From Artocarpus heterophyllus (Eukaryota; Streptophyta; Magnoliopsida; Rosales; Moraceae), in the NCBI GenBank assembly GCA_025403435.1, contig CM046343.1, positions 27,372,742-27,436,741 on the forward strand: a DNA stretch of 64,000 bases. Reading direction: 5' to 3'. A program made the translations under genes and the position numbers. Positions 11,755 to 24,500 of this stretch are shown one piece after another. Within the stretch, counting starts at the first letter, position 1; every line of letters begins with the position of its first letter. The notes under the pieces were generated by a model. That model worked only from the letters and a program-made list of their open reading frames with translations, searched no databases and was not told where the DNA came from.

Positions 11755-12114
11755 ATGAGCCCCGGCGCTACACGAGGTCTACCGAATAGTTTGATTAAAA
11801 ACAATGCTAAGGATACTTGTAGCGTCCAACGCCACACACAGATAAAAACGTTGGTGCCACAAATTAGTCCCGTAGTGAAGCATTTTTCTTTGATTAATGT
11901 AAAATACATTGTTGTTTGGAATAAAATCCTACAAAAATATATATTATCCATATGATGAGCTCGGTGTTGTACTTTCACTTGGATTATTTTACCCGTACTT
12001 TGAGTTTGTGTTTTAATCCATGATTGCAATATGAACAAGTAAAAGGGCTGTATGAAAAGGCAAATACGTGTTTTTTTGCTCTGAACATTCCTCTATCTTG
12101 TATTATGTTATTTC
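11755..12114. other. 3' flank of ANK2-A
   Basis: Sequence after the ANK2-A stop and before Copia-2. AATAAA at about 11920 could serve as the polyadenylation signal. No other gene is visible. Confidence 0.4.
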
Positions 12115-12577
12115 TGTTAGAAACTAAAAACAAACCAGAATTCTGATAAGATCATTCATGTTAAATCATTGAGAGAAATAATTCTAAATTGCGGAAGCGT
12201 ACCTTGATTCATGATCTTAGATTGTTGTGGGTTATTGCCTTCCAATCCAATACGTACTCCTTGTGATTTTCTTGAAGATAGGATTTCAGAGAAAACAGGA
12301 AAATAAACGTACGTATGGATTGGGGACCATAACCAGAATAAATAACTTTAGTTATTTTAATGTATTTTCAGTTTTGCCCATCATAAAATCTAGAAGTTAC
12401 AAATTGGTATCTACATATATATTATTAATAATAATGACCCATACTTTATATTAATACCCAAAAGCCTTTCAACTTTATCTTAATTATATCACTTTAATTT
12501 AGGCTTTACCTTAAGATAGCATTAAACAACACATTTAAATACATATGTAGGCCCACATGAAAAATTAATTTCCAACA
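12115..12577 (-). repeat. Copia-2 3' LTR
   Basis: 463-bp terminal repeat matching 18803-19266, bounded by the target duplication on the left and the purine tract on the right. Confidence 0.95.
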
Positions 12578-12988
12578 ATCTCCCACTTAGGCCACATATG
12601 TTTCTTTGCAAAAATGTGTTTACCTTAGTGAGCTCAACTTTTGCTATCACAAATAAGGGTATTCCTGAACAATCTCGTCCATTGATCATACCAACATAGG
12701 ACCAAAGCGGTCTTTGTCACAAATATAACGTGACTAGACCCATCTATGATCACACATATCGATATAACCAAATGACATAGATCAAGTATGGATGTGTAGC
12801 ATGGAAATTACATGCAAAGTGATCTAAACATGTCTATTTCCAACTGGTCCTACCTTATATTTGAATAAGATCGGAACCGTACCAAAATCAGAGTGTAAGT
12901 AAACTGTATTCTTTATTTCTGCAGAAAACATATATAAACACACAATGTCTATATATAAAGAAAATTAGCATTCAAATACAAACTCCCA

Positions 12989-13474
12989 CTAAAACTGCAT
13001 ATCATCAAATAACTGAACACCCATGTGAGCAGTGTGCTCATGAAAGACCTTGGGTGGAAGCCCTTTTGTAAGCGGATCCGCTATCATGGAGTTTGTACCA
13101 ATATGCTCTATAGACACCTGACCACTCTGAACTCTTTCTTTAACAACAAGAAACTTAATCTCTATATGCTTTGACTTTGAAGAGCTCATGTTGTTGTTGG
13201 AATATAAGACTGCAGATTTATTGTCACAAAACAACTTAAGTGGTCTTTCTATACTTTTCACAATCCGCAGCCTAGTGACAAAGTTTCGCAGCCATATTCC
13301 ATGATTGGATGCCTCATAACATGCTATAAATTCTGCCTCCATAGTGGAAGAAGCTATGAGTGACTGCTTAGCACTCCTCCAAGAAATAGTTCCTCTAGCA
13401 AGCAAAAAAAATATAGCTCGAAGTGGATCGACGACTATCTTGACATCCAGCAAAATCTGAATCCGAATAACCAA
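12989..13474 (-). pseudogene. Copia-2 RNase H region
   Basis: The C-terminal part of the Copia polyprotein, RNase H of the Ty1/Copia type. It has 'GTISWRSAKQ', 'STMEAEF', 'FCDNKSAV', 'SKHIEIK' and the closing 'IADPLTKGLP' blocks. It is out of frame with the upstream reverse transcriptase because of a 1-bp slip in an A8 run near 13404-13411. The active-site acidic residues of RNase H (the E of MEAEF and the D of FCDN) are still present. Confidence 0.88.
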
Positions 13475-14825
13475 TGATCTCGAGTTGGTCTAACTTTCTA
13501 TATGTAAGCATGTGATCTTTTGTTCTCTGTAAATATCGCATAACCCGTTTGGCTGCTTTCCAATGATCCATTCCAGGGTTACTCAAATATCTACCTAACA
13601 ATCCAACAATGTATGCTATATCTGGACAAGTACAAACTTGAGCATACATTAGACTCCCAACAGCTGATGCATATGGGATCTTTTTCATTTCCTTAACCTC
13701 AAGGTCGTTCTTAGGACACTGACTTAAACTGAATTTATCTCCTTTAGCCACAGGGGTATCTCCTGGTTTACAATCCTGCATGCCAAATCTTTTAAGCACC
13801 TTTTCGATATAGCTCTTTTGTGATAACCCAAGTATACCCCGAGAGCGATCTCGGTGTATTTTAATTTCTAACACAAAAGAGGCGTCACCAAGATCTTTCA
13901 TTTCAAATTTCTTTGATAGAAATCTCTTGGTTTCGTGCAATAAGCCTATATCATTGGTGGCAAGCAGTATATCGTCAACATACAATACCAGGAGAATACA
14001 CTTACTCCCATTGAACTTATGGTATATACAGTCATCTATAGTGTTCATCTCGAAACCGAATGAGACTATTACTTGATGAAATTTGTAATACCATTGACGA
14101 GAAGCTTGCTTAAGCCCATAGATGGATTTCTTTAATTTGCAAACCATTTTCCTTGGGTCTCCCGACTCAAAGTTTTTTGGCTGTACCATATAGATTGTTT
14201 TATCAATGTCACCATTTAGAAATGTCGTCTTAACATCCATCTGATGTAGCTTAAGATCAAAATGCGCTACAAGTGCCATAATTGTCTTAAAAGAGTATTT
14301 TGTTGAAACCGGAGAGAAAGTCTCTTTATAATTAATGCCTTCCTTTTGAGTAAAGCCCTTAGTAACAAGACGAGCTTTATATCGCTCTACATCATCCTTC
14401 GAATCCCTCTTGGTTTTAAATATCCATTTACAACTAATGGGCTTCGCACCTTCAGGCAATGGAACGAGATCCCAAACGTCATTGTTCTTCATAGACTTTA
14501 TCTCATCCTTCATGGCATCCATCCACTTTTGAAAGTTAGAACTATGCATGGCTTGATGGATATTGATCGGATCATCATCCATCAATCCAACACTTTCCTC
14601 ATGTTCTTGGAGAAATACTATGTAATCATCCGAAATAGCACTTCTCCTTTCTCTAGTGGATCTCCTTAATGACACAAGTTCCTGAGGTTCTGGTTCTTGA
14701 GGTTGTTGAGTTTGTACCTGAAGGGGTTGAATGACTATGTCTAGTTGTTCTTGATATGCAATTTGATCAACGTCAGGGATAGAAGCCTGAACATTATCAA
14801 AAGCAATTGTAGGAATAGGAACCAA
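13395..14825 (-). pseudogene. Copia-2 reverse transcriptase region
   Basis: A long open stretch encoding the RVT_2 reverse transcriptase. It runs from the 'RRSTRER' linker through 'KWIFKTKRD', 'RLVTKGFTQKEG', 'QMDVKTTFLNGD', 'KSIYGLKQASRQWY' and 'VLYVDDILLA' (catalytic Asp pair) to 'GSLMYAQVCT..DIAY'. It reads in its own frame because the 289-bp duplication upstream and the frameshift near 13404 separate it from integrase and RNase H. Confidence 0.9.
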
Positions 14826-15229
14826 TCCCTCTTGTACAAAAGGAACAGGATCAAATTCATCCTCAAAGACAAAGTCTCTAACCTTATTTCTCCCCCAAAA
14901 CTCAACATCCTCAAAGAATGTTGCAATTCCCGTCTCAAAGAATGTTCAGGCTCCTTAATGACACAAGTTCCTGAGGTTCTGGTTCTTGAGGTTGTTGAGT
15001 TTGTACCTGAAGGGGTTGAATGACTATGTCTAGTTGTTCTTGATATGCAATTTGATCAACGTCAGGGATAGAAGCCTGAACATTATCAAAAGCAATTGTA
15101 GGAATAGGAACCAATCCCTCTTGTACAAAAGGAACAGGATCAAATTCATCCTCAAAGACAAAGTCTCTAACCTTATTTCTCCCCCAAAACTCAACATCCT
15201 CAAAGAATGTTGCAATTCCCGTCTCAAAA
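14662..15229 (-). repeat. 289-bp tandem duplication inside Copia-2 pol
   Basis: The sequence starting 'ctccttaatgacacaag' at 14662 recurs at 14951 and the two units look identical over about 280 bp. The offset, 289 bp, is not a multiple of three, so the duplication itself shifts the pol frame. It lies in the linker between integrase and reverse transcriptase. The near identity of the units suggests that it arose after the element inserted. Confidence 0.93.
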
Positions 15230-15318
15230 ATAGCCTTAGTAGTGGGATCATAAAATTTGGAACCCCTTGACCGTTCAGAGTATCCAATGAAATAGCAGCT
15301 CACTGTCTTGGAGTCCAA
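14935..15318 (-). pseudogene. Copia-2 integrase C-terminal linker fragment
   Basis: Short open frame encoding the stretch after the integrase core, with the 'CYFIGYSERSRG' block typical of Copia polyproteins. It ends where the tandem duplication begins. It is shifted against the upstream integrase by an indel near 15321. Confidence 0.8.
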
Positions 15319-15323
15319 TTCCT

Positions 15324-17364
15324 TTAATTGGGCCTATAAGGCCTTGCTTTTACTGAACAACCCCAAGTATGTAAATGCTTCAGACTAGGCCTTTTGCCAG
15401 TCCAAAGCTCATAAGGTGTTTTAGCTGCTGCTTTTGTTGGTACTCTGTTGAGAATGTAAGTTACAGTCTTTAGTGCTTCACCCCAGAGGGATTCAGGTAA
15501 GGTGGAATGACAAATCATACTCCTCACCATGTCCTTAAGTATCCGGTTTCGTCTCTCAGCTACACCATTCATGCTAGGTGAACCTGGCATGGTATATTGA
15601 GGGACTATCCCGCATTCCTCTAGGAATTTAGCAAAAGGTCCTGGACGTTGTTCACCTGATCCGTCATATCTGCCATAGTACTCACCACCGCGGTCAGATC
15701 TAACGCCCTTAATTCTTTTACTGAGTTGAAGCTCAACCTCAGCCTTATATGACTTGAACACGTCCAAAGTCTGTGACTTCTCATGTATGAGATATAGGTA
15801 GCCATACCGGGAGTAATCGTCTATGAACGATACAAAATATTGTTGACCATTCCATGAAGCCACAGGAAATGGTCCACAAATGTCCGTATGTATCAATTCT
15901 AAGACATCCGTAGCTCTATTGGCACCCAATCCCCTTTTGTTTGTCTGTTTTCCTTTAATACAATTAACACAGGTTTCAAAATTTGTAAAATTGAGGGAAT
16001 TAAGAATTCCATCTGACACAAGTCTTTCCATCCTTTTTCTTGAAATATGTCCTAATCGCTTATGCCATAATATAGCGGAATTCTCATCGGTTAATTTACG
16101 TTTTATGCCACGAGAACTAACATGCAAGGTTTCATTATAAGAAGCAACTGTATCAAGCAAATATAGGTTATCTTGAAATGATAAAGAACCGGTACCAACA
16201 ACATTTGAATTTAAAGAAAGACTAAACTGACTATTTCCAAATGAACAATAGTATCCATATTTGTCCAAAGCAGAAATAGAAATTAAATTCTGCCTAAACG
16301 ATGGTACAACAAAAGTGTCTTTCAAATCCAAATAATAACCAGAACTTAATAATAACCTAAAATGCCCTATTGCTTCAACTTCTACCGATTTGCCATCTCC
16401 CACATAGATGAATCTTTCAGCATCAATTGGCTTTCGGTAGCTCAGGCAACCCTGCATAGACACACTTATATGAGTAGTGGCACCTGAATCAATCCACCAA
16501 GTGTGTCTTGGCACTGAAGTTAAATTAACCTTAGAACAAACCAAATTGAGAAGCATACCTTTCTTTGCACGCCAAGCATGATACTTGGTGCAGACCTTCT
16601 TCATGTGTCCAGGTTTACCACAAAAGAAACAAGCAACATTTCCATCATTTTTATCCTTATCTTGTTTCTTTTGTGCTGGACCTTTAGCAGCTTCATTATG
16701 TTTCTTTCTTTTCTTCTTGTCCTTAGAGATGCTAGCCAAGTGAGTACTTTTAGTCTTCTCTTGCTTCAGTCTTTCTTCCTCTTGCACACAATAAGAAATT
16801 AACTCATTAAGAGTCCATTTCTCTTTCTGGCAGTTGTAACTGATCTTGAATTGACTGAATTGTGCAGGAAGAGAAATCAAGACAAGATGCACTAGAAGAT
16901 CCTCAGAAATTTCCAGATCTAGTGTCTTTAATCTTGAAGCCCGATGAGACATTTCCATAATGTACTCCCTTATGTTTCCTTTTGCTTTGTACCTCATTGA
17001 AATCAGGCTCGCCAAAAGCGTGCTTGTTTCAGCCTTATCATTCTTTGCAAAGCATTTCTCAATTGCCTCAAGGAAACCCTTGGCAGTAGTGACCTCATCA
17101 GGCACAGTGCCCCTGAAAAATTCTGAAATGCCTCTCTTAATGATCATCAGACTCATTCTGTTAGAACGATCCCATCTTTCAAGTTCCTTTTTATCCTCAG
17201 CAGAACTATAATCCGTAATGGTGGGACGTTCAACCCTTATGGCTAAGTCCAGATCAAGGCAACCGAGAACGATCAACACATTCTCTTTCTAGTCCTTGAA
17301 GTTAGTCCCATTCAGCATAGGAATGGAATTAACATTTGCAGATATCGAGGAAGATGATGCTACA
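15324..17364 (-). pseudogene. Copia-2 gag, protease and integrase
   Basis: Largest remaining frame (651 residues from 17279 down to 15324), preceded by about 25 further gag codons up to 17364 that are cut off by an amber codon at 17291-17289 where the family has Trp. Domains in order: gag (UBN2-type); CCHC zinc knuckle '[14 protein letters not shown]'; protease active site '[10 protein letters not shown]'; integrase zinc-binding 'LWHKRLGH...CVNC'; and the integrase core with 'IHTDICGP', '[10 protein letters not shown]' and 'VAERRNR' carrying the three acidic residues. The frame ends at 15324 through an indel. Confidence 0.92.
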
Positions 17365-17879
17365 GCTGAACAAAATCACATATTCACATAAGAGTTCCCA
17401 TAAAACAACCAATAAAATTCAAACAATGATTAATCCCATCACAAGAAACCTATAACAACATTAATTTTTAGTCTTTGGACAGAAATATTAACTTGTAAGT
17501 GGTATTCTTGGTGTAGTGATCAAATATTAACAATAAATCATATTAAATAATAAGCTAATCTTTAGATCTACTTATTATTTATATGCCAAAAATAACCATA
17601 TAATTGTTACATATTTATCACCACAGGTATGAATTTAATTTGGCCAAATATTAAGCTTCCTTTGGGCCGATTAATATTCACATGAATTAAATTCACACAA
17701 CCATCTTAATATCATAAATTAATTACATCCACAAAAGAGGCTACTTTGGCAGCTTATTGGTTCAATTAATTAATTTGATAATATTAATTATCTAAAAACA
17801 CAATTTGAATTTTAAAGTTGCATCCAAAATTGACCCCAAAAATTTTATAAAAAAAGTCAAATGGATCAAGTCAACGGTC

Positions 17880-18480
17880 AAAGTCAACGTTGATCGTTGA
17901 CTGTGCAGGGTCAAAGGGGACCGGGTTGGGTTGTGGACCGGATCAGGTTTACCCAACCCGGGTCCACATTCAGCCGCCCCCCCCCCCCCCCCCCCCCCTC
18001 GGTTCTCTCCATTTTTTTTTTTAAATTCTTGGGTCACCCAGGGGTTGAGGCCCTAGGTGTCCAACTGGTCACGGGCCTCTTCGGCCCGTGCAACCAATTG
18101 AAGTTCTGGGCTGAAGCCCAGAAACTTCCTCACTCCCAGGGGTCACGACCCTTGGGTATCGTTGCCAGGCGGTTGGCAGGTGCTTCGCATGGGCAGCTGA
18201 GGCTCTCCTCGCCGGCGGGAAGTCATGGCCGCACCCAGAGGGCACCGTCACCGGCGGCGGAACAGCAAGCCGCCGGCGAAACCCGAAAAAACAGCCGCCT
18301 CTCTCCCTTAGGCAAAACTCTGCAGGGCCGGCTGAGCAGCCGCTTTTGACGGCTGTTTCCACTCCTTCACCGAGGCCAGAGACCGTGCCTCTTTCATTCC
18401 GGCGCCGCCTGAGGGTCGCGGCTCGCTTTCCTTCCCGGCGGCAGTGAGATTGCCGCCGGTAATCCCACGGGTTACTTCAC
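17880..18480. other. GC-rich island in the Copia-2 leader
   Basis: About 600 bp of GC-rich sequence inside an AT-rich region. It includes an uninterrupted run of about 21 C (about 17977-17998), palindromes such as 'gggctgaagccc' and many 'gccggcgg' words. Frames are open on both strands, as expected of GC-rich DNA, but none resembles a known protein. It lies between primer-binding site and gag, so it is part of the element's untranslated leader. Confidence 0.75.
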
Positions 18481-18788
18481 TCATATGCATGACGATTTCA
18501 AAGAAATCAAAAAATCGATGCAATACTTGATTCATCAATTTTTTTTTTTTTTTAAATTGAATGCAGCCTTTACTCGAAAGAAGACAAAAACAAAGTCAAC
18601 GATTCTTGATTCCCGAACGAAAGGAAAGAAAAACAAAAGTTCAACAATTTTGCACAGCAACCATATTTAAATCCACAGACGTACGTACACATATCCATAT
18701 TAAACAATAACAGAATGAATCTTATTCAACCGAACATTATTCAACCAAAACTTTTGAGAAAAATTTCTCAATAATTCAACATGAAATC

Positions 18789-18800
18789 GCTCTGATGCCA
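18789..18800 (-). other. Copia-2 primer-binding site
   Basis: On the minus strand TGGCATCAGAGC, complementary to the 3' end of initiator methionine tRNA, two bases inside the 5' LTR. Confidence 0.85.
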
Positions 18801-18802
18801 CT

Positions 18803-19266
18803 TGTTAGAAACTAAAAACAAACCAAAATTCTGCCAAGATCATTCATCTTAAATCATTGAAAGAAATAATTTTAAATTGCGAAAGCGTACCTTGATTCAT
18901 GATCTTGGATTGTTGTGGGTTATTACCTTCCAATCCAATACGCACTCCTTGTGATTTTCTTGAAGATGGGATTTCAGAGAAAACAGGAAAAATAAACGTA
19001 CGTATGAATTGGGGACCATAACCAGAATAAATAACTTTAGTTATTTTAATGTATTTTCAGTTTTGCCCATCATAAAATCTGGAAATTACAAATTGGTATC
19101 TACACATATATTATTAATAATAATGACCCATACATTATATTAATACCCAAAAGCCTTTCAACTTTATCTTAATTATATCACTTTAATTTAGGCTTTACCT
19201 TAAGATAGCATTAAATAACACATTTAAATACATATATAGGCCCACATGAAAAATTAATTTCCAACA
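18803..19266 (-). repeat. Copia-2 5' LTR
   Basis: 464-bp terminal repeat, the promoter-bearing LTR for minus-strand transcription. It differs from the other LTR by roughly 4% by eye. Confidence 0.95.
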
Positions 19267-21378
19267 ATTTCTGTCTAAAATCAATCAGAAACAAGCTCCT
19301 TTGTCGCTCACCCGTATCCTCTGTTACATGTTATTTGTGCTCCCAAAATTTGTTAGGCTAGGCCTTACGTGACGTTACTTGTACCCTGTTCTTCCTATGC
19401 TCTTCATCAACCTTGCCGCAGATTTTAAATGTTCTTGCTTGTTTGATCAATCAGTGACTTCCCAATTTCATCTTATTCGTTGAAATAATTGTAGTGTCAA
19501 ATTTGAATGAAAAAAAGAAATTTCAGTCAGACACAACTACTACTACTAATAACAATAATAACAACAACGACGTCCCTTATTTTACTATTTACACACCTTT
19601 TCTTAATAAAAATTTTTATTACTATAATGCCCATTTCTAAAATTACTTCCAAGATAAAAGTATTTCAAAGAAATATTTATTATGCATCCACCTTGAAAAA
19701 ATTATTATGCCTTTTTTTTTTTTCAAAAGAATAGAGATAGATTTCAACATCAAAATGTCATTCCCATTTAAAAAAAAAAGTACGTGAATTTTTTTTCTGC
19801 AAAATTCTTATTTTTCCATTTAATTTTTGTTGTTTGATACAAACCAGTTACACAAATTATTTGAAATCACTGATTTACGAAAAAAAACTTACGAATTGTA
19901 CCTTTTGAAGTTTGATTGTTTAGTATAAAGGAATCATATAAACAATTTGAGCCCCAGTACTATTGATTTACCCAGAAAAAAGAAATAACTTGTAATACAA
20001 ATTGATTATAATTTATACTTAATGAATGAATTCTTTAGTAGTACTCTCGTAATTATATAAAAAGGACTTGGTATAATTTTTTTAAAATGACCATCAACGT
20101 AAGAGAGAAATTTGTTATGTATATAGATATATATATATTCTATTGAAGTTTTAGATAAGATTGATGTTTTTTTTTTTTTCCAGAAAATGCTTCTTTAAAC
20201 TGTCGGGTAATCGTGTAAGTTTGTTTGATTAGTTCGGGGTGAAAAAAAAAAAAACAATGCTATTTAGGTGCATGGATTTTTTTTGGAATTTTAAGAGAGG
20301 TGGAACAAGTAGAATAGGGGGTGGCTCAAGAAAAGGGTGTGAAAAGTAAAATGAAAAGTGTCAATAGACGCATCCTAACAATAACAATAATAGGTCGTTT
20401 TCATTAAATGATATGTAGTTGTGTATTTTAATTGTTGAGGTTAATAGGAAAAATTCCCAAGACACTTGATATGTTTTGCTTAAATATAACTTTTGTACCT
20501 CTTATTATAAAAATACCCAAAACATCTATTGTGCTGTTAAATCATTCTCAAAATAACCCCATAAGTAATTAACTTTTTAAAAAACCAAATTACTCTTCCT
20601 AACCTTAACTAAATATAATTTAAAACATTATTAAACTAAAATACTAAATAAAATTAATCTATAAAAGAGTTAAAAAAATCTCAAAATAATTGAAATATTT
20701 ATTTGAACATTTAAAATTTCTTTTATTTAGTTTTTTTTAGTTTTTACCCTTCTTCTTAACAAATTTTGATTTGGGAAGTCAAAGTTTTCTACAACTTTAA
20801 CCAGTGCATAGAGATCTATTTAATTCTCATAGTTGAATCAAAAAAAAAATCTCGGTTTTGATTTTTGTATTGGTCTTCATGAACAAGGTTTTGAGTAATA
20901 ATTTGTCTTCCAAGTTTCTTGCATGCTTAGCGTTTTATCGAGTCTAGAAAGATGTCGCATTTGATTTAATCGATACTACCCTTTACATACTTATTTTGCT
21001 TTCACGTGCAACAATGCATTAGGCGAAAGTGTTTTCTTTCTAAAAATTAGAAGGCAATTATACAATTGATTGATGAACTCAGTTCAATATATAACTAATT
21101 TCTCCTTATACCATATTTCTAAAATGTTACGAATCATTGTAATTTCCAAGAACTATTGAGGACAACAACAATTGTAAAATAATGTAACAGAATAAAATAA
21201 AAATAAAACACAACAAAGTTGATACAAATTTGACTCATCACCGTTTTTTCACATCGTATAGAAAGACAGACAAATCTTGGACGTCGTCGCTCCTATACTA
21301 GGATTACACGCTTGGATCATATAAATAAGTATAACAACAGCAAAAACAAGACAGGAAGATTAAGAATCAGAGAAAAAA
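19267..21378. other. AT-rich gap between Copia-2 and the DeSI gene
   Basis: No gene or complete element is recognisable. There are several A/T runs. The part around 20440-20560 shares words ('ttattataaaa.t.c..aaaacacc') with 1230-1310 and 34.9-35.1 kb, so it may be an old dispersed repeat. The 3' UTR of the minus-strand DeSI gene should lie just left of 21379. Confidence 0.5.
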
Positions 21379-21527
21379 TCAAAGGAGTTCCTTTGCCAGT
21401 CTCACTGGCTTTTCCATTAGAAATGCTACTTCACCATGTGGTGTAGTAAGCAGATAGTGATCTGGCTGCTCATCGCTCTCGGCTGTGCCCGTAGATGCCA
21501 CAGATGCTGACCCGTCATTATCATCAT
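21379..21527 (-). CDS. DeSI-like gene, last coding exon
   Basis: Begins after TGCAG and completes a split codon. It encodes an acidic, low-complexity C-terminal tail ending 'VRLAKELL' and stop. This tail is variable in the family. Confidence 0.8.
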
Positions 21528-24500
21528 CTGCATTGACACAATACGTAATTACTTGTTAACAAACAAAATAAAAGACAGAAGTAAGACACTCATTTGGAAA
21601 TAATTCCGAGATTTCGTATGTTGTTTCTGAAAGAAATGATAAGACCAATTTTTTCAAGGACCAAGAGAAGAATAAGCATAACACTTCCCAAACAAGCAGC
21701 AATTACACCCAGAACAGAACAGAAACACCCACAATCCAAACACTATTTAGGCGACGATAAGTAGCATTTGGAAATTGGTTGAGCAATACGGAAACAGCAC
21801 AGTTCCTGAATGATTTGAAATGCAACGAAGTCATGAAGATGATTAAATAGAAGGGACAATCCGGAGTCGTAAGAATGACAGCACAACAACTGTTCTGCAA
21901 CTTGCATTTAGAAAGACAACAACCACTACAAGAAAAACTACATTTAACGATATTATTTACGACATGTAGTTTTTAAATGTCGTTGAAAAATACATACAAC
22001 GACATCTACAACAACGATGTCATTAATGACATTTGAAACAATAATTAACGACATCTATATAGATGTCGTATTAAAGGTCTTCTTTTAACGACAATAGTTT
22101 AATGTCGTTAAATTATTTAACGACAAGTAGGAGATGTCGTCAAAGTCTTGGAGATTCTACGACACCCCTTATAGACGACATTGGTCAAGATGTCGTCTAT
22201 AAGGGGTGTCGTGGAATCTCCAAGGCTTTGACGACATCTCCTACTTATCGTTAAATAATTTAACGATACTAAACCATTGTCGTTAAAAGGAGAACTTTAA
22301 TACGGCATCTATATAGATGTCGTTAATTATTGTTTCAAATGTTATTAACGACATGTTTGTTAGAGATGTCGTTATATGTGCTTTTCAACGACATTTAAAA
22401 ACTACATGTCGTAAATAATATGTCGTTAAATGTAGTTTTTCTTGTAGTGAACAACAACAGTTAATACTAGTTCTACAGTCTAGTCAACTATAACTTATTT
22501 CTCCTCAATAAAAACTTTCTTCCGAAAGTATTCAGGTTTGAGGGTAAAAGTTGATTCAGCATAAGTACAACATTCTAGCAAAAAGGAAAAAGGGAAAAAC
22601 AATGAAAATAGTCGTAAATATAATTTTCCATATGAAACTTACCAGAATAAGTTGCATGATCAGGAAGATGTCTCACTGCATTAATCTGAATGCTTTCTGG
22701 CAGAAGACAATTGCAGAAAGAACCTGAAACTACTATTGATCAGAGATAAAAATCTAACGTTCATATGCAGAAGGAGATTTAGCAGTCAAGGCTTTCACCC
22801 TAAGAAACCCCTTATGAGTCCATTCCCTAATATGCATATGCCATAAGAAGACAGATTTTTACAAATTTTTGTAAACATCATAAAGTAGTGACATATATTA
22901 CTTATGATACATACTTATACAGCCAAGCAATTATAATGGAAATTTTACTACTAACAAATATCACACATTTAAAGATGAATCTGCATTAGGCAACAAACAT
23001 GGGCCAAATAAGACTTTTGATGCTTGGGATGTTGGACTCTAATTGGCCCACGTGGAGAACAACTCATTAGCATCAACCGCCGAACGGTTAATTGTCAGAA
23101 TAACCGTTCGGCAGGCAACCCGTACAAAAGGCCGTGTGATGGTCACGGAAATATACACGAAAATTTTGAGAATTTTCAATCTCTGGTCCCTGGGCATACA
23201 TTTCTGAAGAACAACAATACACCATCTGAGTGGATTTGTGAGTGTCCAGAAAAATCAAAATTCACAGAGCACGGTGTACAAAATTCGTGCAAAACAGAGC
23301 AATGGCCGGAGGTATTTAATGATTCATTTGCTTCCGCTTTTATGAATTCAATTGTTTCATATTGTTTTTATGTTACATTTGGCATCAGAGCCGAGTTAAA
23401 AATTGCCTCTGCCTTGCCGTTGAACAACCGTTTTTTACAGTTTACGTTCAAATTTTTTTGTGAATTCGGGTTCTTCAATTTGGAGTTTTTTAATGAAAAA
23501 TGAGATTAGAAATCATTAAGACATTTGATTTCTAAGATTTCTGCGATTTGAAACGTCAAAAACGGTGTCCGGAATGCTTAGAAACCGTTGGGTTTTGAAC
23601 CGGGTCTGAACCGGGTCGTAACCGGGTCAAGAAAACCCGGATCAAGGTTGAAGACGACTGAAAACGACACGTCGTTTTAATTGTGAGTTCAGCAGCCAAA
23701 AAAACGACATGTCGTTTTCCCTTTACTGGCGAAAACGACAAGTCGTTTCTTAAGTGTGATTGCCGTTTCAATGGTAAAACGACAAGTCGTTTTTGGGTGT
23801 CCAACCCCAAAACGACAAGTCGTTTAATGAAGGCAGAAATTAAAAAAAAAAAAAAAAAATTTAATTTTTGGTTTTTGGATGTACACATAATTTTTGCAAT
23901 AATTTTGTGGGAAATTCAATTTATACATTATGTGCCAAGTATTTATTTTATGTACATAATTTTATTGTTGTATGTACATAATTTTAAAAAATACATTTTA
24001 TGCATAAATTATGAAATTAATTATGCATATCATTTAGAAAATGTTCCATATTAGTGAATGTTTTATTGGAAAATATATTGAGAAAATTGTTGTGCTAATT
24101 ATTGTTATATGCATTGTTTTAAGTTTTATTATGCATGTTATTAAGTTAATTAACCTATTTAGCACAAATTAAGATTTTGTTCATAATTATTATATTGCCT
24201 ATAGAATATGCAATTTTCATGAATAATTTGTGAACAAAATTAAATGTCTAAGTGATCTATATAATTTTGAATAATTGGAGCTTAGCCACAGCAACTCTAG
24301 TTATACAAAATTATATTTTAATTGGTTTAGGATCACATTTGGTTAAAGGACATTTATTGTAATTAGTTGTACTTAATATAATAAATTTTATCCCACAGGA
24401 ATTTTTATTATATTGGTATGATTAATTAGGATAAAATATCAAATTATATTTTCTGATTTACCCACAGGGATTAGAAAATGGAACATAATTTGATAGTTTT

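Larger units (their letters stand above)
12115..19266 (-). mobile_element. Copia-2: degenerate Ty1/Copia retrotransposon
   Basis: A complete but dead element in minus orientation. LTRs are at 12115-12577 and 18803-19266 and begin and end TGTTAG...CAACA. They are flanked by a perfect 5-bp target duplication ATTTC (12110-12114 and 19267-19271). The primer-binding site is 18800-18789 (TGGCATCAGAGC) and the purine tract is 12588-12578. By eye the LTRs differ at about 18 of 463 positions, older than Copia-1. The gag-pol frame is broken by a nonsense codon in gag, two frameshifts and a 289-bp tandem duplication. Positions 17365-18790 are the untranslated leader, with a GC-rich island at about 17880-18480. 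Confidence 0.97.

Noticed and set aside
17897..18349. 150-codon open frame in the GC-rich island
   Set aside because: Overlapping open frames on both strands follow from high GC content, and the Pro/Gly/Arg-rich product has no recognisable domain; it lies in a retrotransposon leader.
23024..23503. 159-codon open frame at the Copia-1 5' LTR
   Set aside because: It runs through the LTR and primer-binding site and has no protein similarity; the same frame in the 3' LTR breaks earlier.
23661..23825. CRISPR-like array of spaced palindromes
   Set aside because: Units are irregularly spaced (about 14 to 40 bp), the genome is a plant's, and the array lies inside a retrotransposon leader.
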